The notes under the pieces are model-generated. The model saw only the letters and a list, made by a program, of their open reading frames with translations. It was not told where the DNA came from and ran no database searches. This document shows, in pieces, positions 46,429-55,282 of a DNA stretch of 64,000 nucleotides (the stretch's first letter is position 1; each line of letters begins with the position of its first letter). Where the stretch lies: assembly GCF_003206645.1 (NCBI RefSeq), contig NZ_PZJP01000005.1:894677-958676 (forward strand), given 5' to 3'. This DNA comes from Salinicola aestuarinus (GTDB lineage: Bacteria; Pseudomonadota; Gammaproteobacteria; Pseudomonadales; Halomonadaceae). A program made the translations under genes and the position numbers.

Positions 46429-47478
46429 TCATCGGTAGCGCGCGGCCTCTATCTCGAGAGTCAGCGCTTGGGCCGGCATGGCGCGCGCTTTGGCTGCCTG
46501 GGTGCCGGCCCACTGCGCGCCATAGCCGAATTCACCCTGGTTTCTGGCGGCCGCGTGGAGCGCCTTCGCCAACGCGTAGGTGCACGGGTAGGCGGGAACG
46601 TCCTCGGCAGGTATCCCCTCACTCCAGGCGGTGAAGCGATTGGTGAGACACCTCGCCGGTCGTCCAGAGATTGCCGTGGTCATCCGCGTTTCGCCTCCTT
46701 CCAGCAGGCGCTCGCGGTAGGCGTCGTCAGCGGCACTTTCCGGGCAGGCGACAAAGGCTGTCCCCAACTGCGCGGCGATGGCGCCCCAGCTCAGCGCCCG
46801 CGTGACATCTCGGCCGTCCATCAAACCGCCGGCCGCAATGACCGGCAGCGAGATCTCATGGGCGAGCAAGCGAGTCAGCGCCTCGGTGGAGAGCTTGTCA
46901 TCATGAGCGCGAGGGTCGAACACACCGCGATGGCCGCCCGCCGACCACCCCTGGACGATGACGGCGTCGAGACCGCTCGCCTCGATACGTCGCGCCTCCT
47001 CCAGCGACGTGGCCGTCGCGATCAAGCGGCAGCCGGCATCACGAAGGGCGCGAATCTGCCCGGGCCTTGGCAAACCGAAGTGGAAGCTCACGACAGCCGG
47101 GCGCGTTTGCAGCAGCACATCCAGCATGGCGTCGTTGGCGGTGAACGGGGTGTAGATCTCCTCGAGTCTCGCCGGGGGCGCTGCACCGAACGCCGCGAAT
47201 AGCTCGCGACTGCGCTCGATCCAGTCAGCCTCTAACCGCTCGTTACGTACCGCTGGCGCGTGGCAGAACAGATTGACGTTAAATGCGCGGCGGGTCAGCG
47301 CCTGCGTCTCGAGGATCGTATCGCGGGCGGCATTGGGCGACATCGCCCCCAGGCCCAGTCCACCAAGACCGCCGGCGTTGGAAACTGCCGCCGCCATCGC
47401 CGGCGTCGAGACGCCCGCCATCGGCGCCTGATAGAGAGGGATGGTGGGGTAGAGCGGATCGGGTCTCTCGAGGTGCAT
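46429..47478 (-). CDS. Nitronate monooxygenase family flavoprotein
   Basis: FMN-dependent TIM-barrel oxidase of propionate-3-nitronate and related nitronates. 349 aa; landmarks are YQAPMAGVSTPAMAAAVSNA with GGLGGLGLGAMSP, GLDAVIVQGWSAGGHRG, ISLPVIAAGGLMDGRDVTRA and AIAAQLGTAFVACPESAADD. It begins 84 bp after hmp on the same strand, so it probably belongs to the same nitrosative-stress transcript (inference). Confidence 0.88.
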   Translation of the reverse strand: MHLERPDPLYPTIPLYQAPMAGVSTPAMAAAVSNAGGLGGLGLGAMSPNAARDTILETQALTRRAFNVNLFCHAPAVRNERLEADWIERSRELFAAFGAAPPARLEEIYTPFTANDAMLDVLLQTRPAVVSFHFGLPRPGQIRALRDAGCRLIATATSLEEARRIEASGLDAVIVQGWSAGGHRGVFDPRAHDDKLSTEALTRLLAHEISLPVIAAGGLMDGRDVTRALSWGAIAAQLGTAFVACPESAADDAYRERLLEGGETRMTTAISGRPARCLTNRFTAWSEGIPAEDVPAYPCTYALAKALHAAARNQGEFGYGAQWAGTQAAKARAMPAQALTLEIEAARYR

Positions 47479-47562
47479 GCGAAGGCTCCTCTCAGGGTGT
47501 GGCAGGTCATGGGGAGTGGCGGGTGATGAGCCGGCCTATCCTGACGTGGCGGCCCGCAGCGA

Positions 47563-48765
47563 TCAGGCCGCGAGCGGATGCAGCGGGCCGAAGCACTCGA
47601 AACGCCGGTCAGTGGCTTCCACACCCCGGCTCGCCAGCAGCGCGTCGATCTCTTGCATCATGGCGTGCGGGCCGCAGAAATAGAACGTCGACTCGCGGCC
47701 CGCCGTCCAGTCGGCGATCTCCGAGCCGTCGATCGCCCCCGGCGCTGTCGAACCGGTTGCTGACGTCTCGCTATAGCGAACCCGTACGTCGACATTGGCG
47801 TGCTCGCGCTGCAGCGTCTCGAGTTCTTCACCAAACGCGCGAACACCTTCGTGCCGCGCCGCCTGCACGAAAATCACCGGTCGTGAATTCGATGCCGCCA
47901 GCGCCGCGTGCGCCATCGAAATCAGCGGCGTCACGCCGACGCCGCCAGCGATGAAAATCAGCGGTCGCGTTTCATCTTCCGGCAGCTCCAGCACGAAAGT
48001 GCCGCACGGCGGGGTGACTTCCAGCATGTCGCCGACAGCGTACGCCTCGTGCAGTCGCGCCGAGACCTCGCCATCGGGGCCTTCCCCACCGCGCTCGCGT
48101 TTCACGCTGATGCGGTAGCTCGCAGCGTTCGGTGCACTGGAAAGACTGTAGTTGCGCATCACCGGTTCGCCGTTCGCGTTCGGCAGCCGCACGCTGACGT
48201 ACTGGCCCGCCCGGTGGGGCGGCAGTGCCGCGCCATCGGTGGGCGCCAGCAAGAACGAGACGATGGTGTCGCTCTCGACCCGGCGATCGACGATCGTGAA
48301 CGGCTTGAAACCGCTCCAGCCCTGCTGCTGCGCCTGCTCGGTATAGATTTCGCTCTCCCGGTCGATGAAGATCGCGGCCAGCTCGCCGTAGGCCGCCGCC
48401 CACGCATCGATGATGTCATCCGTTGCCGCCTCGCCCAGTACTTCTCGGATCGACGCCAGCAGGTTGTCGCCCACGATGGGGTAGTGCTCGGGACGAATCG
48501 TCAGGGAGGCATGCTTCTGAGCGATCAGCTCCACGGCGTCTGCCAACACCGAAGGGTTCTCGATGTGCTCGGCGTAGGCGACGATGGCCCCCGCGAGCGC
48601 CCGTTGTTGCGCCCCCGAACGCTGGTTCGCCGGATTGAAGTAGCGTTTCACCTCCGGGTTGTGCTCGAACATGCGCGCATAGAAGTGGCGAGTCAGTGTC
48701 TCGCCGTGGGCTTTGAGCACGGGGACGGTCTGTTTGACGATAGCAATCTGGGCGGGGCTGAGCAT
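47563..48765 (-). CDS. hmp: Flavohaemoprotein, nitric oxide dioxygenase
   Basis: Converts NO and O2 to nitrate using NADPH. 400 aa. The globin domain (about 1-140) keeps proximal His85 (AQKHASL), Tyr29 and Gln53. The FAD domain carries RNYSLSS and the NAD domain has FIAGGVGVTPLISM; the terminus FECFGPLHPL is typical of Hmp. Divergent from nsrR, with a palindrome 64 bp upstream of the start, so NsrR repression is expected. Confidence 0.96.
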   Translation of the reverse strand: MLSPAQIAIVKQTVPVLKAHGETLTRHFYARMFEHNPEVKRYFNPANQRSGAQQRALAGAIVAYAEHIENPSVLADAVELIAQKHASLTIRPEHYPIVGDNLLASIREVLGEAATDDIIDAWAAAYGELAAIFIDRESEIYTEQAQQQGWSGFKPFTIVDRRVESDTIVSFLLAPTDGAALPPHRAGQYVSVRLPNANGEPVMRNYSLSSAPNAASYRISVKRERGGEGPDGEVSARLHEAYAVGDMLEVTPPCGTFVLELPEDETRPLIFIAGGVGVTPLISMAHAALAASNSRPVIFVQAARHEGVRAFGEELETLQREHANVDVRVRYSETSATGSTAPGAIDGSEIADWTAGRESTFYFCGPHAMMQEIDALLASRGVEATDRRFECFGPLHPLAA

Positions 48766-48828
48766 GGAGACTCCAAAGGCAGGCCACGGAAGCGATGTCT
48801 CGCCGAAAGGCGAGGAATCGATAATGAT

Positions 48829-48857
48829 TTAAAGTGGTACGTAAAATACCTCTTTAA
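48829..48857. promoter_or_regulatory. Palindromic operator between hmp and nsrR, predicted NsrR site
   Basis: Inverted repeat TTAAAGTGGTA (48829-48839) and TACCTCTTTAA (48847-48857) with a 7-bp spacer; 10 of 11 arm positions match. The right arm with flanking bases (AATACCTCTT) is one base from the AATACATCTT half site remembered for NsrR. It lies 64 bp upstream of hmp. Binding by the adjacent regulator is inferred. Confidence 0.7.
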
Positions 48858-49053
48858 GATCGAGTATCCGCAGCTCGATTCAGAGCGTCAAGCGCCGGAA
48901 GCCGTGCGCGACATCTCGCCACGGGGCGGTCAACGTCGCGGGTGTGACCCAGTATGCTGATACGCCAAGCCCACCTCGGCCGGGGGCGACGAATAGCAAT
49001 GGCGAACGCCTCACTCGCGGGAACAGAGCGCGACGCGCCAAGGATCGACGACG

Positions 49054-49488
49054 ATGAAACTGACGACACATACCGACTACGCCCTGCGCCTGCTGATCTT
49101 TCTCGGGGTGAGGGCGGACGACGAGCCCGCCACGGTACCCGCCGCCGCCAGGCACTACGGCATCTCCAACCACCATCTCGCCAAGGTGTCGCAGACGCTG
49201 GTGCAGCTCGGCTATCTCGTCAGCGTGAGAGGGCGGGGCGGCGGGCTCAAGCTTGCCCGCCCCAGTGACGAGATCGCCATTGGCCCCCTGGTGCGAGAGA
49301 CCGAGAACCTCGAACTGCTCGAGTGCTTCGGTGCGAACTCGACGTGTCCCATCGACCCCGCCTGTCGACTCAAGGGCGTGCTGTTCGAAGCGCAACAGGC
49401 ATTTTTAAGTGTGCTCGACCGCTACGTGCTCGCGGATCTCATCGAAAACCGCCAGACGCTGCGGCTACTGCTGGGGGAGCCCGAATAG
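49054..49488 (+). CDS. nsrR: Nitric-oxide-sensing repressor NsrR (Rrf2 family)
   Basis: 144 aa; winged helix at the N-terminus (MKLTTHTDYALRLLIFLGVR) and recognition helix ISNHHLAKVSQTLVQLGYL. The Fe-S cysteines C91, C98 and C104 lie in LLECFGANSTCPIDPACRLK, the NsrR spacing, which differs from IscR. Divergent from hmp across a palindromic site. Note that a second Rrf2 gene (iscR) is in the same window. Confidence 0.94.
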   Translation: MKLTTHTDYALRLLIFLGVRADDEPATVPAAARHYGISNHHLAKVSQTLVQLGYLVSVRGRGGGLKLARPSDEIAIGPLVRETENLELLECFGANSTCPIDPACRLKGVLFEAQQAFLSVLDRYVLADLIENRQTLRLLLGEPE

Positions 49489-49531
49489 GGCACCACGACT
49501 TGTTGAACGCTCAAGGCAACGAAGCGTCTCT

Positions 49532-49945
49532 CTACTCACTCGCTGTCGTAGAGTAAGCCTCTCGAGCCTGACGGAAATCCTCCGCATGCTCGAAGATCCA
49601 GAGCCACATGGGAATGATCTTCAGGAGAAATTCCTCCCCCAGTCGAGTCAGCTCGTAATCGACTCTTGGCGGAACTTCCTCGTAATCCTGGCGAAGAATC
49701 AGCCCATCGCGCTCGAGCTGCCGTAGCGTTCTGGTTAGCATTCGCTGAGTGACACCCCCGAGCCGTCGGCGAAGCTCGGCGTGTCTCAGCCGTCCTCCCT
49801 CCTTGAGCGCGTGAATTACCCCAAAAGCCCAGCGATTGCCGGCGTGGGTCAGCACCTCTCTTTTCAGCCAGTCGTCCTCGTTTTCCATCGCGTCACAGAG
49901 CGCACGGGAGCGAGTGAGCAGGTCGTCTTCGTCTTTCGGTATCAC
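49532..49945 (-). CDS. HxlR-family winged-helix regulator
   Basis: 137 aa from a GTG at 49945 without a clear ribosome binding site. The HxlR core is intact: WAFGVIHALKEGGRLRHAEL, RRRLGGVTQRMLTRTLRQLE and DGLILRQDYEEVPPRVDYEL. Members often sense electrophiles or redox state and control an adjacent oxidoreductase. Here the divergent gene 78 bp away encodes an NmrA-type protein, the likely target. Confidence 0.9.
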   Translation of the reverse strand: MIPKDEDDLLTRSRALCDAMENEDDWLKREVLTHAGNRWAFGVIHALKEGGRLRHAELRRRLGGVTQRMLTRTLRQLERDGLILRQDYEEVPPRVDYELTRLGEEFLLKIIPMWLWIFEHAEDFRQAREAYSTTASE

Positions 49946-50023
49946 TGATGTACCTACTTATGTGGGGAATCCTGACGTGCCAACATCCGCCACCTCGAAA
50001 GGAACCGCAACGGTGGCAAACGC

Positions 50024-50956
50024 ATGAATCGCACGAACGACTATGAATTGATTTTGGTATTGGGCGCGGGCGAGCTGGGGGTCGAGATCCTGCGCCATCT
50101 CGTTAATCGTGGTGACACCGCACCGGCCGCGCGTGTCCATGTACTGCTGCGGCAGTCGGCGTCGGAGACGACCGATCCGCGCAAACGACAGCAGATCGAC
50201 CAGCTACAGGCGTGGGGTATCGAGCCGATCGCGGGAGATATCGTATCCAGCAGCCAGGAGACGCTCGCGGCACTTTTCGCTCCCTTCGATACCATCGTCT
50301 CCTGCGTCGGTTTCTCGGCGGGTGCCGGTATCCAGACCAAGATTACCCAGGCAGTGCTCGAGGCCGGCGTGAAGCGCTATGTGCCGTGGCAGTTTGGCGT
50401 CGACTACGACACGATTGGCCGAGGTAGCGCGCAGGACGTGTTCGATGAACAACTCGACGTGCGCGACCTGCTCCGGGCGCAGAACCGCACAGAGTGGGTG
50501 ATCGTCGCAACGGGCATGTTCACCAGCTTCCTGTTCGAATCGGCTTTTGGCGTCGTGGATCTTGAGCAGAGCGAGGTTCACGCACTGGGCAGCTGGGATA
50601 ACCAGGTCACCGTGACAACGCCGGAAGACATCGGGCGCTTGACCACGGCGATACTGTTTCACGAGCCACGGTTCCAGAACGAAACCGTGTTCGTCGCAGG
50701 AGACACCATCAGCTACGGGGAGTTGGCGGATGAGCTGGAGCACCAGCTCGACCGTCCGTTTACCCGTCACGTATGGACAGTGGACTTTCTCGCCGACGCC
50801 ATAGCCGGTGACCGTGATAACAACCTGCTCAAGTATCGCGCGGTGTTTGCAGCGGGCACTGGCGTCGCCTGGCCCAAAGGCGCGACATTCAATCATCATC
50901 AAGGTATTGAAACGGTCGACGTTAAGACCTGGATTCGCCGGAATCTGGTCGACTAA
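50024..50956 (+). CDS. NmrA-family NAD(P)-binding protein
   Basis: 310 aa atypical short-chain dehydrogenase. The Rossmann motif LILVLGAGELGVEILRHLVN is at the N-terminus, and VKRYVPWQFGVDYDTIGRG and VATGMFTSFLFE are typical of NmrA/isoflavone-reductase-like proteins. These act as NADP-sensing regulators or reductases; which applies here cannot be told. Divergent from the HxlR gene. Confidence 0.85.
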   Translation: MNRTNDYELILVLGAGELGVEILRHLVNRGDTAPAARVHVLLRQSASETTDPRKRQQIDQLQAWGIEPIAGDIVSSSQETLAALFAPFDTIVSCVGFSAGAGIQTKITQAVLEAGVKRYVPWQFGVDYDTIGRGSAQDVFDEQLDVRDLLRAQNRTEWVIVATGMFTSFLFESAFGVVDLEQSEVHALGSWDNQVTVTTPEDIGRLTTAILFHEPRFQNETVFVAGDTISYGELADELEHQLDRPFTRHVWTVDFLADAIAGDRDNNLLKYRAVFAAGTGVAWPKGATFNHHQGIETVDVKTWIRRNLVD

Positions 50957-51048
50957 GGCGCGAGAATCAGCGGGGGGATCAAACCTGTCGAGCGTGATGT
51001 GCCGCGGTTAGCGCGAAGGAGAAGAGGCAACAAGAGGGGTAGTCGATA

Positions 51049-51125
51049 TGGCGCCCCCATCAGGATTCGAACCTGAGACCTTCCCCTTAGGAGGGGGACG
51101 CTCTATCCAGCTGAGCTATGGGGGC
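51049..51125 (-). tRNA. tRNA-Arg (anticodon CCT)
   Basis: 77 nt with encoded CCA on the minus strand. Acceptor GCCCCCA/TGGGGGC pairs fully, D arm GCTC/GAGC, anticodon stem TCCCC/GGGGA with loop CTCCTAA, giving anticodon CCT (codon AGG), and T arm TCAGG/CCTGA with TTCGAAT loop. Confidence 0.97.
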
Positions 51126-51267
51126 GCAATGCCAAGCCGTGCGGCGTTGCGCAAGCGGCGCATAGTATAAGCGCCGGATTCGTCGAGATAAACCCGCGGC
51201 GCCGTTGGGAAGGACGTTCGAAGGGGGCGTTGCTACAATGCGCGCCTCGTTCTCACGGCTCCGGTTC

Positions 51268-52140
51268 ATGTCGATCTCTGATCCCTCTCGCGCGCCGGCC
51301 GGCGCCTCCGGCCATCATGGCAACGATCTTCCGGTCGCCGACGACCGGATCTTCGACGGCCTGGCCGACAAGTTCGCCAACAGTCTTTACGGCACCGCTC
51401 GCGGCGCCATCCGGCTGGCGGTGCTCGATCATCTTCTCGACTCGGCGCTGCCGGCGGATGGCTCGCCGGCGCTGGATGTCGGCGGGGGGCTGGGGCAGAT
51501 GAGCGCCTGGCTGGCGGACCGCGGCCATGCGGTCACCCTCGCTGAGCCCTCGGCGGAGATGCTTGCGGCCGCCAGAACCGGGATGGGGACGCGCGACGTG
51601 ACCTATCTGGCCTCGACGCTGCAGGCACTGCCGGCGGCGGCACCGGGGCCCTGGCCGCTGGTGGTGTGTCACGCGGTGCTCGAATGGCTCGCCCAGCCGC
51701 AGGCTGCCATTGCCACGCTCGCCGCATTGATGGCGCCGGGGGCGCGGCTGTCGCTGATGGTCTTCAACCGTGATGCGCTGCGGCTCTCCAATATCGTCAA
51801 GGGCAACCTCGACAAGGCATGGGAGGATCGTCTCTCCGGCACCGGCAAACGGCAGCGGCTGACGCCGATCTCGCCGCTCACGCATGACGATATCGTTGCC
51901 TGGTGTCGCGAAGCGGGACTGGTGATCGAGCAGGTCAGCGGCGTCCGTGTGTTTCACGACTATCTCGGCGAGCGGGGGATCGGGGGCGAGCGACTGGAGA
52001 CGCTGATCGCGCTGGAGAAGCGCTACTGCCAGAGCGAGCCCTACTGGCGGCTCGGCCGCTACCTGCACTACCGGATTCGCCGCCCTGAACGCCCCTTGAC
52101 TCACTGCCCTGACAACCCGGTTCCAGGAGAATCGCGATGA
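51268..52140 (+). CDS. cmoM: tRNA 5-carboxymethoxyuridine methyltransferase CmoM
   Basis: SAM-dependent enzyme that methylates cmo5U34 to mcmo5U. 290 aa from the ATG at 51268 (MSISDPSRAPAG). An earlier in-frame ATG at 51238 sits inside a TACAATG string that looks like a -10 box, so the later start is preferred. Family blocks are DRIFDGLADKFANSLYGTAR, ALDVGGGLGQMSAWLADRGH, VVCHAVLEWLAQP, and SGVRVFHDYL. It overlaps rsmC by 4 bp. Confidence 0.93.
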   Translation: MSISDPSRAPAGASGHHGNDLPVADDRIFDGLADKFANSLYGTARGAIRLAVLDHLLDSALPADGSPALDVGGGLGQMSAWLADRGHAVTLAEPSAEMLAAARTGMGTRDVTYLASTLQALPAAAPGPWPLVVCHAVLEWLAQPQAAIATLAALMAPGARLSLMVFNRDALRLSNIVKGNLDKAWEDRLSGTGKRQRLTPISPLTHDDIVAWCREAGLVIEQVSGVRVFHDYLGERGIGGERLETLIALEKRYCQSEPYWRLGRYLHYRIRRPERPLTHCPDNPVPGESR

Positions 52141-53135
52141 CGCCCCAGACGCCACCGGTCGAGCTGCTTGCTCGCCAGAATGCCGACTACCGCGGCTGGC
52201 TGTGGGTCGCGCCGCCGCGAGACGCCTGGCTGGCGTCCGGCGAAGGGGCGGTGCTCAGCGCGGACTTCGATATTGTCAGTGCCTGGCAGCGGGCCGATCG
52301 GGGCGTTTTCGCGCCACTCGATGCGACGCCGATCGCGGTGCCCGGGGCGGTGCTGTTCTGGCCCAAGAGCCATGCCCTCGGCGAGTGGTGGCTGCGCGCG
52401 CTCAATGCACGGCTGGCGCCCACTACGCCGATTCAGATCGTGGGCGAGAATCAGGGCGGTATCAAACGGCTGCCCAAGGTGCTGGCAGGGCTCGACCAGG
52501 CGGGTCGCAAGCTCGACACCGCCAGGCGCTGTGCGCTGTTCGAGACCGCAGCCAGTGGTCTCTCGCTGGCGCCGGACGACGGCTGGACGCAATTTGAGGC
52601 GGAAGGGCTCGCGCTGGCCTCGCACCCCGGGGTGTTCGGCCACGGCAAGCTCGACGCCGGCACGCGGCTACTGCTGGAGACACTGGCGGCCGAGCCGGGC
52701 AACGGGGAGGGCGAACGCGTGCTCGACGTAGGCTGCGGTGATGGCATCGTCGCGGCCTGGATGGCGCGGCGGGGGCACGCGGTGACCGCGACCGATATCA
52801 ACGCCTTTGCGGTGGCGGCCACGCGCCGCACGCTGGCACTCAATCACTTCGAGGGGCGCGTCGTGCAGGGCGACGTCTACAGTGGCATCGAAGGCGAGTT
52901 CGAGGCGATCGTCAGCAATCCGCCGTTTCATCAGGAGCGGGCGATCGACTATGGGCCGGCTCAGCGGCTGATTCTCGAAGCCCCGCTCTATCTGCGCCCC
53001 GGCGGCACGCTAACGCTGGTCGCCAACGCCTTTCTGCCCTATCCGGACTGGCTGAGTTCCGCCTTCGGCGGGTTCGAGACGCTGGCCGACGACAGGCGCT
53101 TCCGGGTCTACCGGGCGACTAAAAACCGGCGGTAG
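52137..53135 (+). CDS. rsmC: 16S rRNA (guanine1207-N2)-methyltransferase RsmC
   Basis: 332 aa; an N-terminal degenerate methyltransferase-like domain (GWLWVAPPRDAWLASGEGAV) precedes the catalytic domain with VLDVGCGDGIVAAWMARRGH and the N2-guanine motif VSNPPFHQERAIDY. Starts in an ATGA overlap with cmoM (translational coupling). Its 3' end overlaps the convergent EAL-HDOD gene by 17 bp. Confidence 0.94.
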   Translation: MTPQTPPVELLARQNADYRGWLWVAPPRDAWLASGEGAVLSADFDIVSAWQRADRGVFAPLDATPIAVPGAVLFWPKSHALGEWWLRALNARLAPTTPIQIVGENQGGIKRLPKVLAGLDQAGRKLDTARRCALFETAASGLSLAPDDGWTQFEAEGLALASHPGVFGHGKLDAGTRLLLETLAAEPGNGEGERVLDVGCGDGIVAAWMARRGHAVTATDINAFAVAATRRTLALNHFEGRVVQGDVYSGIEGEFEAIVSNPPFHQERAIDYGPAQRLILEAPLYLRPGGTLTLVANAFLPYPDWLSSAFGGFETLADDRRFRVYRATKNRR

Positions 53136-54363
53136 TCTGCAGGATTTCCAGCTCACGCAGTGCGCTCGGGTTGGCGGCGCTCACGCTCTGGGCGTCGATA
53201 CCCAGCGCACCGAGCCGTTCCCAGTCGATCTCGTTCCACTCGCCGTTCTCCAGCTTGATCGTCGTATCGAGCAGCGTGCCCACCGGGCCCCGGTGGTTCA
53301 GCACCGCCTCGGCAATGGAAGGGTGCAGCGGCAGTGAGCCGATCAGCACGTGCATCGGCTGATCGAAGAACGCCTCGAGATAGGAGAACAGCCCGGCGAT
53401 GAACGCCTTTTCGGCCAGGTCATCGTCGTGGTCTGTCAGCGCCCGGCACAGACAGGCGCGTGCCAGCGCGAGCTGCTGCAGCGATTCCGGCTTGTCCTGC
53501 ATGCCGGCGAGTGCCAGCAGCGTGGCAAGGCTGCGAATCCGCTGCGTGCCGATGAGCGTGACGGCGTGATAGAGCGAGGTGATGCTGCCCCGCCGCTGAT
53601 ACTGCGCCGTGTTGACCATGTGCAGGAGCCGTACCCCGAGACTCGGATCCCGGCTGATCGCCGCGGTGATGTCCTGAACGCTGACCTCCGGTTGATTCAG
53701 CGCGGCGATCAATTCGAGTGTCGCCAACCGATCCGTGGTCATCGGTTTGCCGTGTACCAGCTGTGGCCGGGCGAGACAGTAGCCCTGGAAAAGATCGCAG
53801 CCCGCCTCGAGGCAGTTCGTCAGGTCGCTTTCGTTCTCGAGTTTTTCCGCCAGAATCCTCAAGTGCGGAAAGTGGTGGCGTAGCAGGCTCACTATCCGCT
53901 GGAATCCTTCCCTGTCGTAGTGCGGATACTCGAGTTTGACGATGTCGACCAGGGCCAGAAACGGATGGCCGGCGTCGGGGAGCGTGTAGTCGTCGAGCGC
54001 CAGCGTGAATCCTTTGGCCTTCAGCGCCATCAGCCGTTCACGAATGGTGTCATCCGTTGGCGTGTCCTCGAGCACCTCGATCACCAGCTGCGAATTGCAG
54101 AAGGGAAGCTCGTTGGCGAGCGTCTCGGCGGTGAAGTTCACATACAGCGGCTTGCCGTGGCTCACGCTCTCCAGATCGCTCTGGGTGAAGGCGTTGAGCA
54201 GGACGGTGCTGGTGGCGCGCTCACCGTCGAAAGGCGAGGGAATGGGCCCCCCGTCGGTGGGACGGAACAGCAGCTCGAACGCGACGATCCTACGTGATGC
54301 ATCGAAGATCGGTTGGCGGGCGAACAGCACCGGAGGTGGGGTAGCGGGGTCAACATCCGACAT
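53119..54363 (-). CDS. EAL-HDOD domain protein, probably non-catalytic EAL
   Basis: 414 aa. The N-terminal ~200 residues are an EAL domain (LFARQPIFDASRRIVAFELL), but the catalytic signatures are degraded: ELL replaces EAL, and LDDYTLPD replaces the DDFG loop. The HDOD domain follows (ELIAALNQPEVSVQDITAAI, RDPSLGVRLLHMVNTAQY). This is the YuxH-type layout: signalling output proteins that may bind but probably do not hydrolyse cyclic-di-GMP. Confidence 0.9.
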   Translation of the reverse strand: MSDVDPATPPPVLFARQPIFDASRRIVAFELLFRPTDGGPIPSPFDGERATSTVLLNAFTQSDLESVSHGKPLYVNFTAETLANELPFCNSQLVIEVLEDTPTDDTIRERLMALKAKGFTLALDDYTLPDAGHPFLALVDIVKLEYPHYDREGFQRIVSLLRHHFPHLRILAEKLENESDLTNCLEAGCDLFQGYCLARPQLVHGKPMTTDRLATLELIAALNQPEVSVQDITAAISRDPSLGVRLLHMVNTAQYQRRGSITSLYHAVTLIGTQRIRSLATLLALAGMQDKPESLQQLALARACLCRALTDHDDDLAEKAFIAGLFSYLEAFFDQPMHVLIGSLPLHPSIAEAVLNHRGPVGTLLDTTIKLENGEWNEIDWERLGALGIDAQSVSAANPSALRELEILQTTAGF

Positions 54364-54558
54364 GATTACTCTCGAGTCGATACGGGTCTATCTGGGAGCG
54401 GGCGGCGTAGAACCCTTCTTATCTTATCGCCCCTGGCGCGTCTGGCTGAATGAAACCCGGGGCAAATCGGACGTCGGTATGAGCTTTTTCGGGTCCCCGT
54501 GTCGGGGGCCTTCAGGCCACCGGCGAGTGCATCATAACCCATCGAAATCGAGTCGGTT

Positions 54559-55083
54559 TCACGTCTGCGGGTCGGCGTAGGTGATATCGGTGATGATGTA
54601 GTGCGTCTCGCCTCCGGGGGCGGCGACGCTGATATCGTCGTCGAGCGCCTTGCCCAGCATCGCCTTGGCCAGCGGGGCGTCGATGCTGATCCAGTGTCGA
54701 CGAGTATCGGTCTCGTCGTGGCCGACGATGCGGACCTCCATGGTGTCGCCGTTGTCGTCCTCGAGTGTCACGTAGGCCCCGAAATAGACCTTCTGGGTGT
54801 CGGCGGGAAGTCGGTCGACGACCTGAAGTTCGTCCAGGCGCTTCTGCAGATAGCGAATCCGCGCGATGACGCGGTTGAGCTCTTTCTTGTTATAGGTGTA
54901 ATCCGCGTTCTCGCTACGGTCGCCCATTGCCGCCGCCTCGCCGACCTTGACCGACAGCGCGGGGCGTTTGACTCGTGAAAGATGGTCGTGAATGCCCTCC
55001 AGGCGCGCATAGCCCTGCGGAGTGATCAGGTGGCTCTTCTTCTCCTGACGCGGATCCTTCTTGGGATCGCGCCAGCGCGTCAT
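54559..55083 (-). CDS. greB: Transcription elongation factor GreB
   Basis: Binds the RNA polymerase secondary channel and promotes cleavage of backtracked RNA. 174 aa from the ATG at 55083, preceded by AAGG; an ATG at 55098 is also in frame. The coiled-coil tip motif GDRSENADYTYNKK carries the acidic catalytic pair, and VYFGAYVTLEDDNGDTMEVR and WISIDAPLAKAMLGK match GreB rather than GreA. About 10-15 residues longer at the N-terminus than E. coli GreB. Confidence 0.95.
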   Translation of the reverse strand: MTRWRDPKKDPRQEKKSHLITPQGYARLEGIHDHLSRVKRPALSVKVGEAAAMGDRSENADYTYNKKELNRVIARIRYLQKRLDELQVVDRLPADTQKVYFGAYVTLEDDNGDTMEVRIVGHDETDTRRHWISIDAPLAKAMLGKALDDDISVAAPGGETHYIITDITYADPQT

Positions 55084-55282
55084 GTTGCGACCTTGCATGG
55101 AATCTCTCTAACATCGTTCGGGTTCGCGAAGCCTAACCCAAAGCGTATCGAGCGTGCCATCGAGCGCCGCGGGGCCTCGCGAGACCGGCCCTACGACCAT
55201 AAACGCATGGTTCTAATTTCATACGGCCGTTAGATTCTCGACACGATCCGATTCCTGCCTGGCTTCGGCCCGGCCAGACCTG

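Noticed and set aside
53119..54363. Active cyclic-di-GMP phosphodiesterase
   Set aside because: The EAL and DDFG signatures are both degraded, so a catalytic call is not supported.
54364..54558. Small plus-strand gene starting at 54361
   Set aside because: The frame overlaps the EAL-HDOD start and greB end, has no ribosome binding site, and its product is unstructured Pro/Arg/Ser sequence.
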